Numbered from the stretch's first letter, positions 47,632 through 59,360 are shown. The stretch is DNA of 64,000 bases from Hydractinia symbiolongicarpus (GCF_029227915.1 NC_079883.1:18726001-18790000); one strand, 5' to 3'. Notes: generated from the sequence alone by a model not told the origin. Translations and numbers: made by a program.

Positions 47632-47865
47632 GATGGCTTCACAAGAAACATCCCACAAGGGACAGAAACGTAATACATATTCTATGGAATTTAAAAAACA
47701 AGTTTTAACGTTTGCAGAAATAAATTCAAACAGAAGTGCTGCATTGAAATTCAAGATTGAGGTAAAAAGAGTACGAGAATGGTGGTAAAAGGCTTCTTGT
47801 GTGGGATACATTTGAAGCTCATATGACCGACGAGGTTAAAGTTTCATTGAAAAAAATGAAAGTCG
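47632..47865 (+). pseudogene. Pogo-like transposase N-terminus fused to core fragment
   Basis: ATG at 47632. KRNTYSMEFKKQVLTFAEIN, then AALKFKIEVKRVREWW, is a Brinker/pogo-type helix-turn-helix that would bind the element ends. A stop codon follows immediately, then RLLVWDTFEAHMTDEVK, which is the second-Asp region of the DDE_1 catalytic core. Everything between has been deleted, so this is a typical internally deleted derivative. Confidence 0.7.
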
Positions 47866-48605
47866 AAAGTTTAGAAAGATTTACGGTATTCGGCCAATTT
47901 TTCCATTTCGTCACACCACATTTTTACTTTGTCGTTGGCATATTTCTCGCGAAACTCATCGCTTCCGATGGCGGCCCTGAGATGACGTTTACCTTCTGCC
48001 GTGACCTGTATGGCTGTGTTGGAGAACAACAGTTTCACTTCGTTTAGTTTGCGGCAGTCTTTTAAAATTAACCAGGACTTTTTTCGTTTACAGTTTAACC
48101 GAGTTTTTTCCCGTCCAATATAATTGTATCCCACCAAGTTTTTAAATCAGTTATGCTTCCAGCACCTGTGGCATCATCTGCTAGCCAAACTTGTTTAACT
48201 TTGGGCAATGACAATTTCAATATGTTTTGTAGAGGTGAAGTTCCTAGCGCGTAGAATGACATGGCTAAGTTATCTCCTTTTTTTGAGAGAAGTTCCTTGC
48301 TTCCTGATATTATTAATCGCGTCGGCTCTCAATATAGGTGCTTATCAATATAGGTGCTGTCTATAAATTTGGATCCTGAGACCCCTTTTTAGATCTGAAT
48401 TGAATATATTTAAACTATGAATGCTTCTATCCTTCTTTTTGTATCATTTCCCGTAATCATTACTTTTGAAATTTGGGTTAAAATTCGTTTGAGACACTTA
48501 CTCCTACTTTTTGATTTTATAAATCTTGTCCGAAAATTTTTCCGCTGAAATAAAAAATTGTGTCCGAAAGTTTTTCCGCCAAAACATTTTTCGCCGAAAA
48601 TGTTA

Positions 48606-49515
48606 GTTCTTAATGTACGATGGCCCCGACAGCTCACTTCTCTTCTTAATAAAAACACTTCTCTTCTTAGTCAAAACACTTCTCTTCTTTCCTCTGAAAT
48701 CTTCTCTTCCGTTTGAAACACTTCTCTTCCAAAGTGAGAAACACTTCTCTTCCATGAACTCAAAAAAATTCCAGACCCAATTCCGGTCCAGAATATTGAT
48801 TGAGCTACATTTTGCTTACTCACGTTTTTTAAATAAATGACCGACCCAATCACCTCCAGGTTTTTTGCGTTTTTGATATATAAGGGAGCCGAGAGTGAAT
48901 AATTAACGTATCCGTTTAAGGCATTTGTTTATCTTTTTTAATATGCACGTTTTTATAGGAATACCAAAATTTTAACCAGGCTTTATTGTTCTAAACAAAA
49001 TACGTATTGTTTTAATCTAAAATCCTAGCCTGATATTTTTTAAGAAAGATTATAATAAAAAAAAAGCACATGCTTTGCTTGGTTGACACCACCATGATTT
49101 TGAGGACGCTCTGTAGCCATTTATTTTGCCATTTATTATGTCTATTGATAAATAAAATTAATTACTCTGCTACTGATCTGAATTTATTGTGATATTATTT
49201 TATTCATGCACGGACCTGCTACAATATTTTAATAATAATATTTATATTCGTAAATTGAGCACATGTTAGCCAAGTATACTTCTTGTGAAAAGTGAAAAAA
49301 TTATACAGACCATGGGTGTAAAATTGCAGACCAGATTTTTAAAATTACTTGTGAAGAGAAAGTTTGGGGCCACATGCAGAAAAGTGTTAAGTGCAGAAGA
49401 GAATTGTCAAAATGCAGAAGAGAAGTGTAAGAATACAGAAGAGAACTGTTTGGATCATAGAAGAGAAGTGTTTTTAAATTGGAAGAAAAGTGACCAATAG
49501 GGGCCATTGTATTAA
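48606..49515. mobile_element. Inverted-repeat element with subterminal CACTTCTCTTC repeats
   Basis: Left end: TTAATGTACGATGGCCCC followed by about six CACTTCTCTTC motifs (48638-48755). Right end, inverted: TTAATACAATGGCCCC followed by GAAGAGAAGTG motifs (49395-49480 on the plus strand). The middle is noncoding. Repeated subterminal motifs in opposite orientation at the two ends are typical of transposase binding sites in hAT- or foldback-type elements. The target duplication is unclear. Confidence 0.6.
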
Positions 49516-51915
49516 TGTATGCCTGTCTCAAACATAGCATATTATTATATAAGATAAAAGCAATAATCAATGCATGTATGTACATGACTGTTTTCTTTTT
49601 TATAGTTGGTATAAAATGTGTGTGCAAATTTCAATGCTGGACTGTAACATAAGTTTTTGTGTATTATTGAATTGTTTTATGTTGTTTTTGTTGTTGTTGT
49701 TTTGTTAAATATAATACAATTGTAATTATAAGGTCAATAAGATTTTAATTATACTCCAAATTTAAAATCAAGCTTTAAATCCCATCAGTTGATTGAATAT
49801 GAAAAGATAATGGAGTTTTCTACAAGGGTATAGGTGTTTTTATATGCATCATCAAACTGCATTGTGCATGTTTTTATCAGCCGTTCTCTTTAGTTACTGC
49901 TCAATACTTTGTTTTTCAAGTTCACTTACAGATTTAAAGTTTTTGGTAAAAATGTTAGAAATAATTTTTTTTTAAATTTTAAACATTTATTTTGGTTACT
50001 TTTAGCAAACAATAGTATTGCAACATTTTGTACAGTTGGTTTGGATCCAGATGAAGAAAATAAGGATTTCTCGTTGGAAAATTAAGGTTAAGTTTCCTTG
50101 GGCCTCAAACTTTGATTTTTCATTACTGCAATAATAGTTACTTTGTTACTGTTAGTAACTGTTGATGGCAATGTTTGAATTGTGAAACCAAATTTTAAAC
50201 AAACAAGAAAATTTTTTGTTGTTTCTAAGAGAAGTGACAACAACCTATATTTATCTCCCCAAAACTAAAACTAAACAAACTAAAAGGAGAATATTGCACA
50301 ACATAACATTCATTGAACCCTTTGATGAAACCTGATCATGCCCCTCTGTAGCATTGCTTAAAAGCTAAAACATGGACACCTAATTAACGATATACATGTA
50401 TATAGGTGCGCAAAAAAGCGAATACCAACAATCCAGTCCCAACGTCCAAGAAAATTTATATTGACACAGTCCTCTTATTTAGACCTTTAGAGAAAAATAT
50501 ATCAAGCTTATATTGCCAAAAAGACTCTCGTTTTCTGAGTTCTACCTCCGTTTCACAACAGTCAATAAGTTAGAAAGTCCAATCTGAAAGATTGATTAAG
50601 AGTCCCTGCTTTTCTCCTCTCAAAATAAGATTTAAAATGACTGTTATAATTATTATACCCTAACCTAAAAGCAGTCTTAGTACTGCCCATATACTGCAAA
50701 CTGCACGTTTTACAAGGTAACTTACCATATATTAATTTTATAACAAACCTTGTAAAAAAACACTTGTTTTGCTGAGGATTGTTGTGTAAACTCCATGAAA
50801 CTTTAAGTACAAAACAAAGTAGTTTTTCTTCTCAACAACATATACTATATAATTAATATATATATTTCTTTTTCATAGTTTTCTTCAGTTATTTGCTACA
50901 ACATGGATATAATTTTATACTGTGGCTTTCACATCATTTTGTTATTAACTTCCCTGCACTATTATTGATAAATTTTGGCTTTAAGTTCTCTGGAACAAAT
51001 GAATAGACTAACTATAACCACAAAATCTATTCGATGTGAAACAATGTGAAATGAACTAAATCGAAAGAAATGATAAAAGTGTATAATAAGATTCTGGTGA
51101 CTGTTTTTCCCATGCAGCTTATGCAAAGTACTTTCTCCAAGCTCACAAGGTTTAATAAAGTAGATGTTATTTTCTTATATTTTGTAAGTTGTTTGTCTCA
51201 AGACAGGGTAATTCAAACCTTAGTGTTTTATATTCTTGTTGGAAATAAATTACACAAAATAAATGTAAATAAAGCTATGTTATTTCTCTTTTTATTATAT
51301 TATTTTTTAATTCCCCTAAATTAATAAAAGCAATTTAGAAGATCAAAGCCACTGAAGGAGGTGAATAAATGCAGTAATCAGCATGGCAGTTTAGGATAAT
51401 TTTAAATTGAAAAGAATTTAATGTAGTTCTATCTTATTTTGTTAAACGTCTATCATACTTGAAAGAAAACTATAAATTCTGTGATTACACAAGAGTGCTT
51501 TTTATGTAAATAAATATTGAATAAAGGCTTGTAAAAAGCATTTTGTATGTTAACTTAATATTTGTTCATTTTTATGCACAAGCAAAGTGTAATTCTTTTT
51601 CTTTTGATTCTTTTTTCTTAAGCCCTCTAATGTCAAACAAAATGTTCAAGTTTGATATTTTTGAAAAACCAGCTTAATAGGCATATCAATTTGTTTTCTT
51701 TGCTGTGGATATCTTATATAAATTAACCATCTGAGATAAATATATTGTTAAATGTTGTTATTAAAATTTATGTCTGATATATTATTTGAGTGTTAGTGAT
51801 TGTATTTATTTCATTTAAATGTTTTAGTGTGTTTAAAAGACAAAAAACAGAATATTAGAACAGGGTATTATAATGTCTACAATGGTTGTATAGTTAATTA
51901 TTAATAAGAAAAATT
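49516..51915. other. Noncoding region upstream of a candidate gene
   Basis: AT-rich with only short open frames and no domain on either strand. It would hold the promoter of the gene beginning at 51916, but I can point to no specific element. Confidence 0.4.
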
Positions 51916-52434
51916 ATGAATTTGAATGAAGAACAACAAAAACTTAAACACATCTATCACGGAATAACATCAAACACTGAAAACATATTTAAAAATACGA
52001 AGTATATTAAATCTTTGGAAGAAGATATACACACATTTTTGTCGTTCACTCAAGAAATTCCACACATTGTTGTTTCAAGGTCGACTCCAGGCTCTCCAGT
52101 TAATATTGCAAGGTTTCAGCAATATAACATGGATGTGAGAAATTCGTATGCTAGTGATGATATTAACACTGAACACATAAAAGCGAGTAGAAAAATTCCT
52201 AATTCTGAAACTGTTTTAGATAACAATTTAAATAGAGTGCAACCGAAACTTCAGCGATTAAACTCTGGAGATACTTCCAAGCCGTCTTTATGGAGAATGA
52301 ATAGGCAGTCTTCACTATGTAGTATTTCTAGCATATGTAGTCTGGACACTAATTGCATGTCAGATTATTCTGATTTTGATTTGGATGAAAGTGCAAGCTC
52401 GTTATCAAATGGTGATGATACACCCACCAAAAAG
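51916..52434 (+). CDS. Candidate first coding exon of an unrecognised gene (173 codons)
   Basis: The ATG at 51916 opens a 173-codon frame that ends exactly in phase at a splice donor (AAAAAG|GTACCC). The encoded segment starts with a charged helical stretch (NEEQQKLKHIYHGI). It continues with low-hydrophobicity sequence, a basic patch (WRMNRQSS), a Ser-rich SLCSISSICSLD and an acidic DYSDFDLDESASS. The composition is that of an intracellular protein with a regulatory disordered region and looks far more gene-like than its surroundings. The frame runs past the donor to 52596, but that part is AT-biased and intron-like. No later exon could be recognised before 64000, and the family is unknown to me. 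Confidence 0.55.
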
Positions 52435-52983
52435 GTACCCTTTTGTATTAAACGATTAACTTTGACAGATGCATACATTATGTTTTTAAACTATTTCAAT
52501 AAACAGATGTTTTCTTTTATAATAAGGCAATCAAACATAAATTGTCCAGTGAACAATATTATAATGCTGATGAAAGGGAGGGGTATTTCACTGTGAATAC
52601 ACCCTTTCCCAATTTCATAAATTACAATAATTATGACGTCGTCCAAAATTTCATAATGGTTCTATGCTCTTTTAATAAGGATATTCAGATAAAATATCAA
52701 ATTATCATGACAAAACTGAAGTTTTTAGAGCAATATATTATTCTGGTTGGATTTTATTTTAATTTGAAAAAAATTAATTATTTTGAAATGCATGGAAACT
52801 GTTTAAAAATTCAGATAAAAAAAGTTTACCTAGTAAAGTTAAATTAATTGACAGATGTAATTGTTTTCAGTTGTAATGTTTCTATACATTGTTCTGTTGT
52901 CATAGTTGCATAGTGTAAACATTTCTCTTTGTTTAAGCCTGTCAAACAACTTAATGAAGTAGTTAAAAAATGATTTATACGTA

Positions 52984-53441
52984 AAGGGAACCGAGGTATA
53001 AAATGATGTTGCACTTACATTATCGAGCCTAAAAAGTTGGTTAACAAGTCTTAAATTTTTTTAAAAAGCTCTTTTCGTTCTCCAGATACTCCCAAGATAC
53101 TTAAAGCAAGTTGCAGATTCTGAGCTTTTGGGTTATTGGCAAAAAGAGGCCTGAGACGAGCGAACCAGTGTCATTTTCCATCCACCTTTATAATATCTAT
53201 GTATTGATAAAGTTTGAATGCACATCCCTTAACAGGTTCAAAATTACTAATGACATAAAATTTGCTATTACTTAAATATGACATCATAATTTTATACATC
53301 ATTAATTATATCTGAAATTCTCTAAATGTGAATATCTTGAGAACAAAATGAGCTTTTTAAAAAATTTAAAAAGAATTGTTAACCAACTTTTAAAGCTCTC
53401 TAATATAAATCCAACATCATTTTATACCTTTGGTTCCTTCT
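52984..53441. mobile_element. Foldback MITE with inverted repeats of about 115 bp
   Basis: Left arm GGAACCGAGGTATAAAATGA ... GAGCCTAAAAAGTTGGTTAAC ... AAAAAGCTC pairs with an inverted right arm ending CATTTTATACCTTTGGTTCC (53422-53440). The arms are about 85 percent alike by eye. The interior is noncoding. Confidence 0.7.
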
Positions 53442-53509
53442 AACTCCAAAAACATTCAATGTTGCAGTCATGTTTTCATTTTAATAGAAATGTTAATGCT
53501 CAGCACGTA

Positions 53510-54520
53510 CAGTACTGTAAAAAGGTTTGTTACCATTATGTTCATGTACGAGCGTGGTGCACACAAACCACAATAAAATTGTGGTATTTATATATAACAA
53601 AAAATCCAAACATTCTACCGTGGCACCACACTAACATTATTATCTCCACGAAGGATTGTGTATCCCACGATTATTTTTGCGAGCTCCACGATTTTTATAG
53701 CCAGTATAATTTAATTTTTTTTCTTTTCAAAAAAGTTTTTCATTAAAGCTAATTTGTTTGTTTCAGGTTTTATCAAGTTAAAAAAAGCATATTCATAGTT
53801 TTTGCTTGGTGTATACTTTTTTGTCATGGACGCGATTGTATTTTTATGAAATGTGATTTGTCTAGAAAAGTTAAATTTGTCTGCGGTGATAGAAATACTT
53901 TTTTAGATTGAATTTTGAAAGTTTAAAAACGAAAAGCGGTATTAGAAATATTTTTTAAATCGCATTTTAAAAGTTTAAGAACGAAAAGCAGCGATAGAAA
54001 TGTTTATTAAGATCGCATTTTAAAAGTTTGTAAACGAGTAGCGGCGATAGAAGTGCTTTTACGTCGCATTTTAAATTTTATAAACGAAAAGCGGCGATAG
54101 AAATGTTTTTTAATATTGCATATTTTAAAAGTTTATAAACGAAAAGCGGCAATAGAAATGCTTTTTTAAATGGCATTATAAAAGTTTAAGAATGAAAAGC
54201 GGCGATAGAAATGTTTTTTTACATCGTTTTCATTCACAAAGGAGCTTTATGACAACGAATTAAAACAACAAGTGTTAATTTATTTTTTTGCTGTCGGTTT
54301 TTGATTTAATTGATAAACTAATACGGTCTTTGTTGTTTTACAATAGAAGTTATGTATCGAGGACGCCACGGTGTAATGTTTAATTTTCGTTCGTGTAGTC
54401 CACGAAGCATGATCGTGAGGTCCGAGATTGTTAAAAAAATACGCATCATGAGCTATCGTGGTTCGTGCGTAACATGAAATAAACACGAGCCACAATGTTA
54501 CAAACCTTTTCACAGTACTG
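53510..54520. mobile_element. TA-flanked inverted-repeat element (1011 bp)
   Basis: Ends CAGTACTGTAAAAAGGTTTG and, reversed, CAGTACTGTGAAAAGGTTTG, with TA outside both (53508-53509 and 54521-54522). This fits a nonautonomous Tc1/mariner-type element. Its interior contains a minisatellite of about 57 bp. Confidence 0.75.
53880..54235. repeat. Minisatellite of about 57 bp, six to seven copies
   Basis: Units carry GCGGCGATAGAAATG, then a TTTTTTA run, then GCATTTTAAAAGTTTA and AACGAAAA. They are variable in length and sequence. The minisatellite lies inside the TA-flanked element. Confidence 0.85.
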
Positions 54521-54522
54521 TA

Positions 54523-56730
54523 GGGTGATTACTAATCAATTGATTAGCGTATAGTCTGGGGATGCTTGATCCTAGATTTCTTGAGTCAGATTTTCAGTTG
54601 CTTATGTTCTTGTGATGGACTCAAAAGTTGTTGTATTATATTCGATAACATGCGTTGTCATTTTTGTTTTTAGGGGAACTTAGCTTGACTCCATCTTCTG
54701 TTTTCATAATCTTCCGTTCTAAATTTCCAATTTCTCTTTATTTTTTGCTTGTACGTTCAATTATAATATATTGCAAATGTCATCATGAGCCTAGTCATTT
54801 TGACAGATAACGATCGTTTTAAAAAATTCCATTTTTCTGAATAATGAAAGATGAGAAAATTTAATATCATCTTTTAGAATTCAGCCATCAGAAAATACTT
54901 TCTATTTTTATTTTTTTTAATTTGGGTTTCACTTTGATGTTTCTTGATGTTAACGGGAATTAAGCTCTAATTTTTTATTTAAAAAAGCAGTAGTCATAAC
55001 AAAAAAATTGAAATATCTATTTCTTTTCATATAAAAGTGTCATCATCTTTGTAAAAACTTGTGTCTACTACATGTGAAAGCGCTTCGTCATTCTGACCCC
55101 ATTTCAATTTTAAGAGGATTGAGTTGAGGTAAAATGATGATGTTTTTTAGGTCAAAAAGTGCAATTTGCTGGCAGTGGTAGTACTATTTGTAGCAAGCTT
55201 ACTTAAATTAGCTAGTTTATTGGCAACTGCTTGAAAACATGCTAAATTGTACTGCTATCAACTATACTAACAGAAGTAGTAATAATAAAATGAAAAAAAT
55301 TGTTGGTGATGTTGTAGTTTTTTTTCAAAATTCTGACGTGATGATAATAGAAAAACTCAGGTGGTATTTTATCAGATTTCCAGTATGAAAAACTGATGAT
55401 ATAAAAGCATGATATAAAAAGAACTGCTACCTTGCCGAAAGATTCTGGATATTATTTGTTTTCCAAATTGTTTTTACCAGAGTGCTTTAGGAGGCATTTA
55501 CACTTGTTCTTTCAGTAGCCTTTTTGCTGAAACAGCCAAATGTTTGTCTTTCTCGTATTAAAAAATTCAACACAAGTTCTTTTATTATAGCCATTTTCAA
55601 AACTAAGTCATGTCAAAAATAATATATCATTTTCTTTCCTCATTCTTTCCCCAGCGCAATGTTTTTCTTACATCGAGAAAAAGCCTTCAAGAACATGTGC
55701 TTTTGTAAGGTGAGGGTAATAAGAATCTATTTTTTTATAATTAAACACACAAAATACAAAATGGGCATTATGTCACCCCTTAATTATTGAGAGACGACAG
55801 TGGTCAGTACTTAGTTTACAAAGAAAAAACCATCCCGAAAGTTTTGGCTTCTGTTATACATTATTTTCCAAAAAAGAAAAACCTAGACAATAATCCCCTA
55901 TATTAAGTTTTGTTTTTTCTAAGCACACATTCCCATTTGATTTAAAAAAATGTATAAAATGAAACAACTGTCGTTGTGCTTTTTTTGCGATATGTCTTTG
56001 ACAGTATTGAATAAAATAGGTGCGAAATAGAATTGATTGATTGTGAGTTAAAACTGATGTTATGCAAATTATATTTTTAAAGATGTTTTGTGTGAGTTGT
56101 GCTTTTAAGCATTTTTTTGTCAACGCAAAGACAAGGTCCTCTAAAATTTCACTACAACCTCTGTGCTGCAACATCAACAAAAAATTTTGTAAAATTATAT
56201 ATGTAAAATTAGTTTTTTAACCTGTAAATTTGTTTCTACTAACTTTAATCTAATTTTACTTTTTAATACCATTATGTTTTATACATGTATATATATACTT
56301 TTTTTGTATCTACAATTTTCATTACTTTTTTTATGTGACTCAGTCAGTGGATGGGGAAACAGGACCCATGAAAGAACAGAATCTTTTTGTACCTATATTT
56401 ACATATTTACTAGTTTTTGAATGGCTATCCTGTATAAATATTAATTATAAATAAATAAATACAGTAGAACAGATATAGTTATAATATTTAATGGAAATAT
56501 GTAGTTTTGCTAGGGTTTTAAACATAAAAAAGAAAATTATGCTTGTTAGGTTTTGTTTATTTTACCCTTCAAAATGATTGCCATGATGATTTGTATCCCT
56601 GCAACATAAGCTTTCACTGTACTACTCTCTACAGCTTTCCAGTGACCATCACATTAGCAACAGTTTTCTTATTGTAGAAAAGTCTTTTTCTTCCTCATCA
56701 CTCTCATACACCAACACATTCTCAATTTAC
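54523..56730. other. Noncoding region
   Basis: No coding exon, RNA or repeat boundary I can support. If the exon at 51916 belongs to a gene with long introns, this may be intron. Confidence 0.4.
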
Positions 56731-56991
56731 TCAGTTTTTCCAAAGAAACTTCTGGTTAAAAATTATAGGTTTGAGGGTTGATAAATTAGGTATGTTATCA
56801 TTTTCATCTTTGTTAGAACTTGAATTGCTTCCAATTAGATCCATTTCTAACAAAACTAACACTATGTTTTCGTAGTTATATATTTGGGAAGAATTGTAAC
56901 TAGAAAAGAGTATTTCTTCTAGCAAGTTATGTGGCCTGTGTTGTGATTCTTTCACGCAATGCCATGTTGGCAAATCTTTTTTTCTGACATC
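56731..56991 (-). CDS. Possible terminal exon, hypothetical
   Basis: On the minus strand an acceptor-like CTGTTTTTTAAG (exon start 56991) is followed by an 86-codon frame with DLPTWHCVKESQHRPHN, NLLEEILFSS and an acidic SSSNKDENDN segment, ending with a stop at 56731. The residue composition is less AT-biased than neighbouring chance frames. I do not recognise it, and no partner exon was found. Confidence 0.22.
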   Translation of the reverse strand, partial: DVRKKDLPTWHCVKESQHRPHNLLEEILFSSYNSSQIYNYENIVLVLLEMDLIGSNSSSNKDENDNIPNLSTLKPIIFNQKFLWKN

Positions 56992-58438
56992 CTTAAAAAA
57001 CAGAGAATTTTTAAGAAGTTTGTGTCAACATTACGGATATTTCTCGATCTCTGATTTTAATGAAGTAAAGGTTTTTTTAACTTTAAAAATATTACTACTT
57101 ATCTGTTCAGAAATTGTCATAGAATAATATAGATATCCCGTTATGAACAAGTGAGTTTATTCTAGGCTACATTTAGAAAAAAGTGCACAATAGTTCAAGA
57201 CAGCCGTAGCAAAAAGCGAACTTTTAGAAAAAGGAAAGTTGTTACCTTCCTTTTTCCTTTCTTTTACGTTCCTTTTTCTAAATATTTCCCTTTTCTAAAA
57301 GATTTTAATTAATCTATTGATTCCATATAGGTCTGTAAAAAGATTAATTACTTTAATTGGCGTGATCTGATTAGTTGATTTCGATTTTCTAATTATCTCC
57401 TCAACTAATAAATAGCTGAAGATAATTACGATCATTGCCTGTTGATGACAGCTGTAACTGTCAAAACGTTCATGACATGATAATATCTATATATTATTCA
57501 AACAGGTTTTTTGTTTTTTTAAGCACAAATACTTAGAATTATAAAAAAGCATGATCAATAATCATTAAAATATGATTTCATATTGCTGTGCTGCAACAGA
57601 ATGACTAGTGCCTGGAAAAGCATAGAAAGTCCTAAAAATTGACTTTGTTCTGGAAAAGCAAAAATCAACTTTAATAATAATCCTAGAATAAAATGTCTTT
57701 AAATGTCTCTTCTTGTTCTGTGTTCTTTTTGCCAATAATTGGCTGCAAGTTGTTTTTTAAAGTGTTTAACTTTCTATAAGAAGTTGATATTTGCTGATTC
57801 TGTTATAACGTGAGCCTTGAGAGCCTTCAACGGAAGGCTCTCAAGGCTCATGTTAGAAAATTAAGAAACCTGTGAACTTAGTGCCACAGGACCGTGTTAA
57901 ACAGCATGCTATAAATATTTAAAATCGCGATTACTTAAGATTATTGCATGACTAACAGGTGGAAGCTAGTTAGAGATGCATTGAGTTGGTAACAATCTCA
58001 TGGTACATTGTCTGACTTGTTTGTTTATTGTAATATGATAATCTGTTGCTATAAGTAAATTAGAAAAATGTTTATATTCATTTTGTTGCTGCTAGCAAAT
58101 GCTTGAATTTTATGATGATAAACTAATAATCTCATTCTTTGTTCAATCAGGTTTTATGTGTTTTTTTTTCAAGTAATGTGTTATAATTAATAAAACTTAG
58201 AAAAAAGTTAAATGAGTGATGTATCCTGGTATAAAACAGTATAAAGCATTATATCAATTATTAATTAATTTTTGGGGGGATTAGGGGTGACTTAAAAAGT
58301 ATGCCCGTTTGGGTGTTGGAGGGGGGGGGGCATGTCAAAAACGTACTAAAGCATAGAAGTGGGTAGGGGGTATAAAACTGACTTTTTTGGAGAGTACATA
58401 GAAAAAGAAGATGCAGATATGTCATATATATATATATA
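56992..58438. other. Noncoding region
   Basis: Contains an imperfect palindrome of AGAAAAAGGAAAG-type sequence near 57220-57300 and the perfect hairpin listed separately. A G-rich tract lies near 58320. Confidence 0.4.
57811..57850. repeat. Perfect 17-bp hairpin
   Basis: TGAGCCTTGAGAGCCTT pairs exactly with AAGGCTCTCAAGGCTCA around a CAACGG loop. Pairing extends outwards (AAC with GTT) past one G-T wobble, giving about 21 pairs. Confidence 0.9.
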
Positions 58439-58950
58439 CTAGTCGATAAGGCCTATGGAAAAATCCACTTTAGACAATTGAAAAATAGGTTGTTTTAGAT
58501 GTTTTGGTCATGTCAGCAGTGCAGTGCAGATATATGTTGTGACAAATACGGTTTAAACAGTTTTAGTTAATTTGTTTTTCTGTTTGGCTGTAGAATTTCT
58601 TAAAAAAGTCAGGGAAAGTCAGGGAATTTGGAGACCCTGTCTGGGGACCCAGGTTTGGGAAACTTACCCAAATTGGTCCTAGGTGGTCCCTAGTTACCCA
58701 CGTGGTGCAAAATCATTGAGGTCATCACCTTGTTTCCAAGTTATTTGGCCTCAAAGTTTTAAGTGCACTGTAATGGCTTTAGTAATATAAAGTAAGATAT
58801 TAACGTTAAAGTAGTAATATTGATGTTGTGCCGTAACGTCAGAAAATTTAATTTCAAACATAACTATTTCGGCTACATCAAAGGAAAATGAACACATCTG
58901 CTTTGCCTGTTACAGACACACAGACACACTCTCCGTATTATTTTAAGAGA
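58439..58950 (-). mobile_element. Solitary complete Helitron-like family A copy (512 bp)
   Basis: Reading the minus strand, the 5' end TCTCTTAAAATAATACGG directly follows an A. The copy ends with GTGGATTTTTCCATAGGC, CTTATCGA and CTAG directly before a T. Insertion between A and T without target duplication is the Helitron hallmark. The shared blocks (GGGTAAGTTTCCCAAACCTG, GTAACTAGGGACCACCTAGG) are intact. It is the only single full-length copy in the window. Confidence 0.75.
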
Positions 58951-59214
58951 TTTATCCACAAAATTTAACTACTAGCCAGTTAGAATTGTCGTGTTAGGGA
59001 AAAAAGTAGCTAAATATTTTTTTTATCAGTTTTGTATTGGATATGAGCGACAAAATTATAGTTTTGTTGACTTCCATCTTTTTAAGTTTTTTTACCTTCA
59101 TAAAAAGCATACTTTACTGGGTTTTTAAGTTCTGTCTTCTGTGTATGCTCTTGCGTTGGATATTTGCAGGCTTCCTTAAAAAAACCTACATGTTTTTTTA
59201 AAAAGATCACCCTA

Positions 59215-59360
59215 TTCAGGCCAGGCATATTGGTGACAAGTTGTCCCTAGTTACCTATGCTGGAGGAGACATCAGCTACTTCAACCCATTTCTAAATTAT
59301 TTGGAATTAATTTGTGCAATGCAATTACCTAGTTTTAAATATAAAAAGTATACCTAAATT
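59215..59360 (-). mobile_element. Diverged Helitron-like family A fragment
   Basis: Minus-strand similarity to the conserved GTAACTAGGGAC and GTAGCTGATGTC-like blocks of family A, heavily mutated and without termini. Confidence 0.45.

Larger units (their letters stand above)
46816..47886. mobile_element. Pogo/mariner-type nonautonomous element inserted in the retroelement (1071 bp)
   Basis: TA lies outside both ends (46814-46815 and 47887-47888), and the retroelement frame continues when the element is skipped. The ends are short inverted repeats CCATAAATCT and, reversed, CCGTAAATCT. TA duplication is diagnostic of Tc1/mariner/pogo elements. The left 130 bp repeat AATAAACGCCCCC-like motifs. 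Inside are a transposase N-terminus fused to part of its core (47632-47865) and a HIRAN-like remnant on the other strand. Confidence 0.75.
45621..48310 (-). pseudogene. Reverse-transcriptase retroelement, C-terminal half, interrupted
   Basis: Minus strand. 48310-47889 gives reverse-transcriptase palm motifs (GDNLAMSFYALGT, then VWLADDATGAGS with the catalytic ADD), then EGKRHLRAAIGS. The reading resumes at 46813 with VKTQPQAAFAAFIHG, RTIPGMEKF and a Cys/His cluster CPCGENC...HPLNC, and ends with EHGTFTPLIFSTNGG and RSSLMCIRGSR at about 45700. This domain series is common in marine invertebrate retroelements of non-LTR type. Its class is uncertain to me. Frameshifts occur near 48130 and 46020, and the N-terminal half is missing. 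It is split by the DNA transposon at 46816-47886. Confidence 0.65.

Noticed and set aside
51070-51324. 84-codon hydrophobic frame
   Set aside because: Composition matches random AT-rich DNA (F, L, I, K, N), with no splice or start support.
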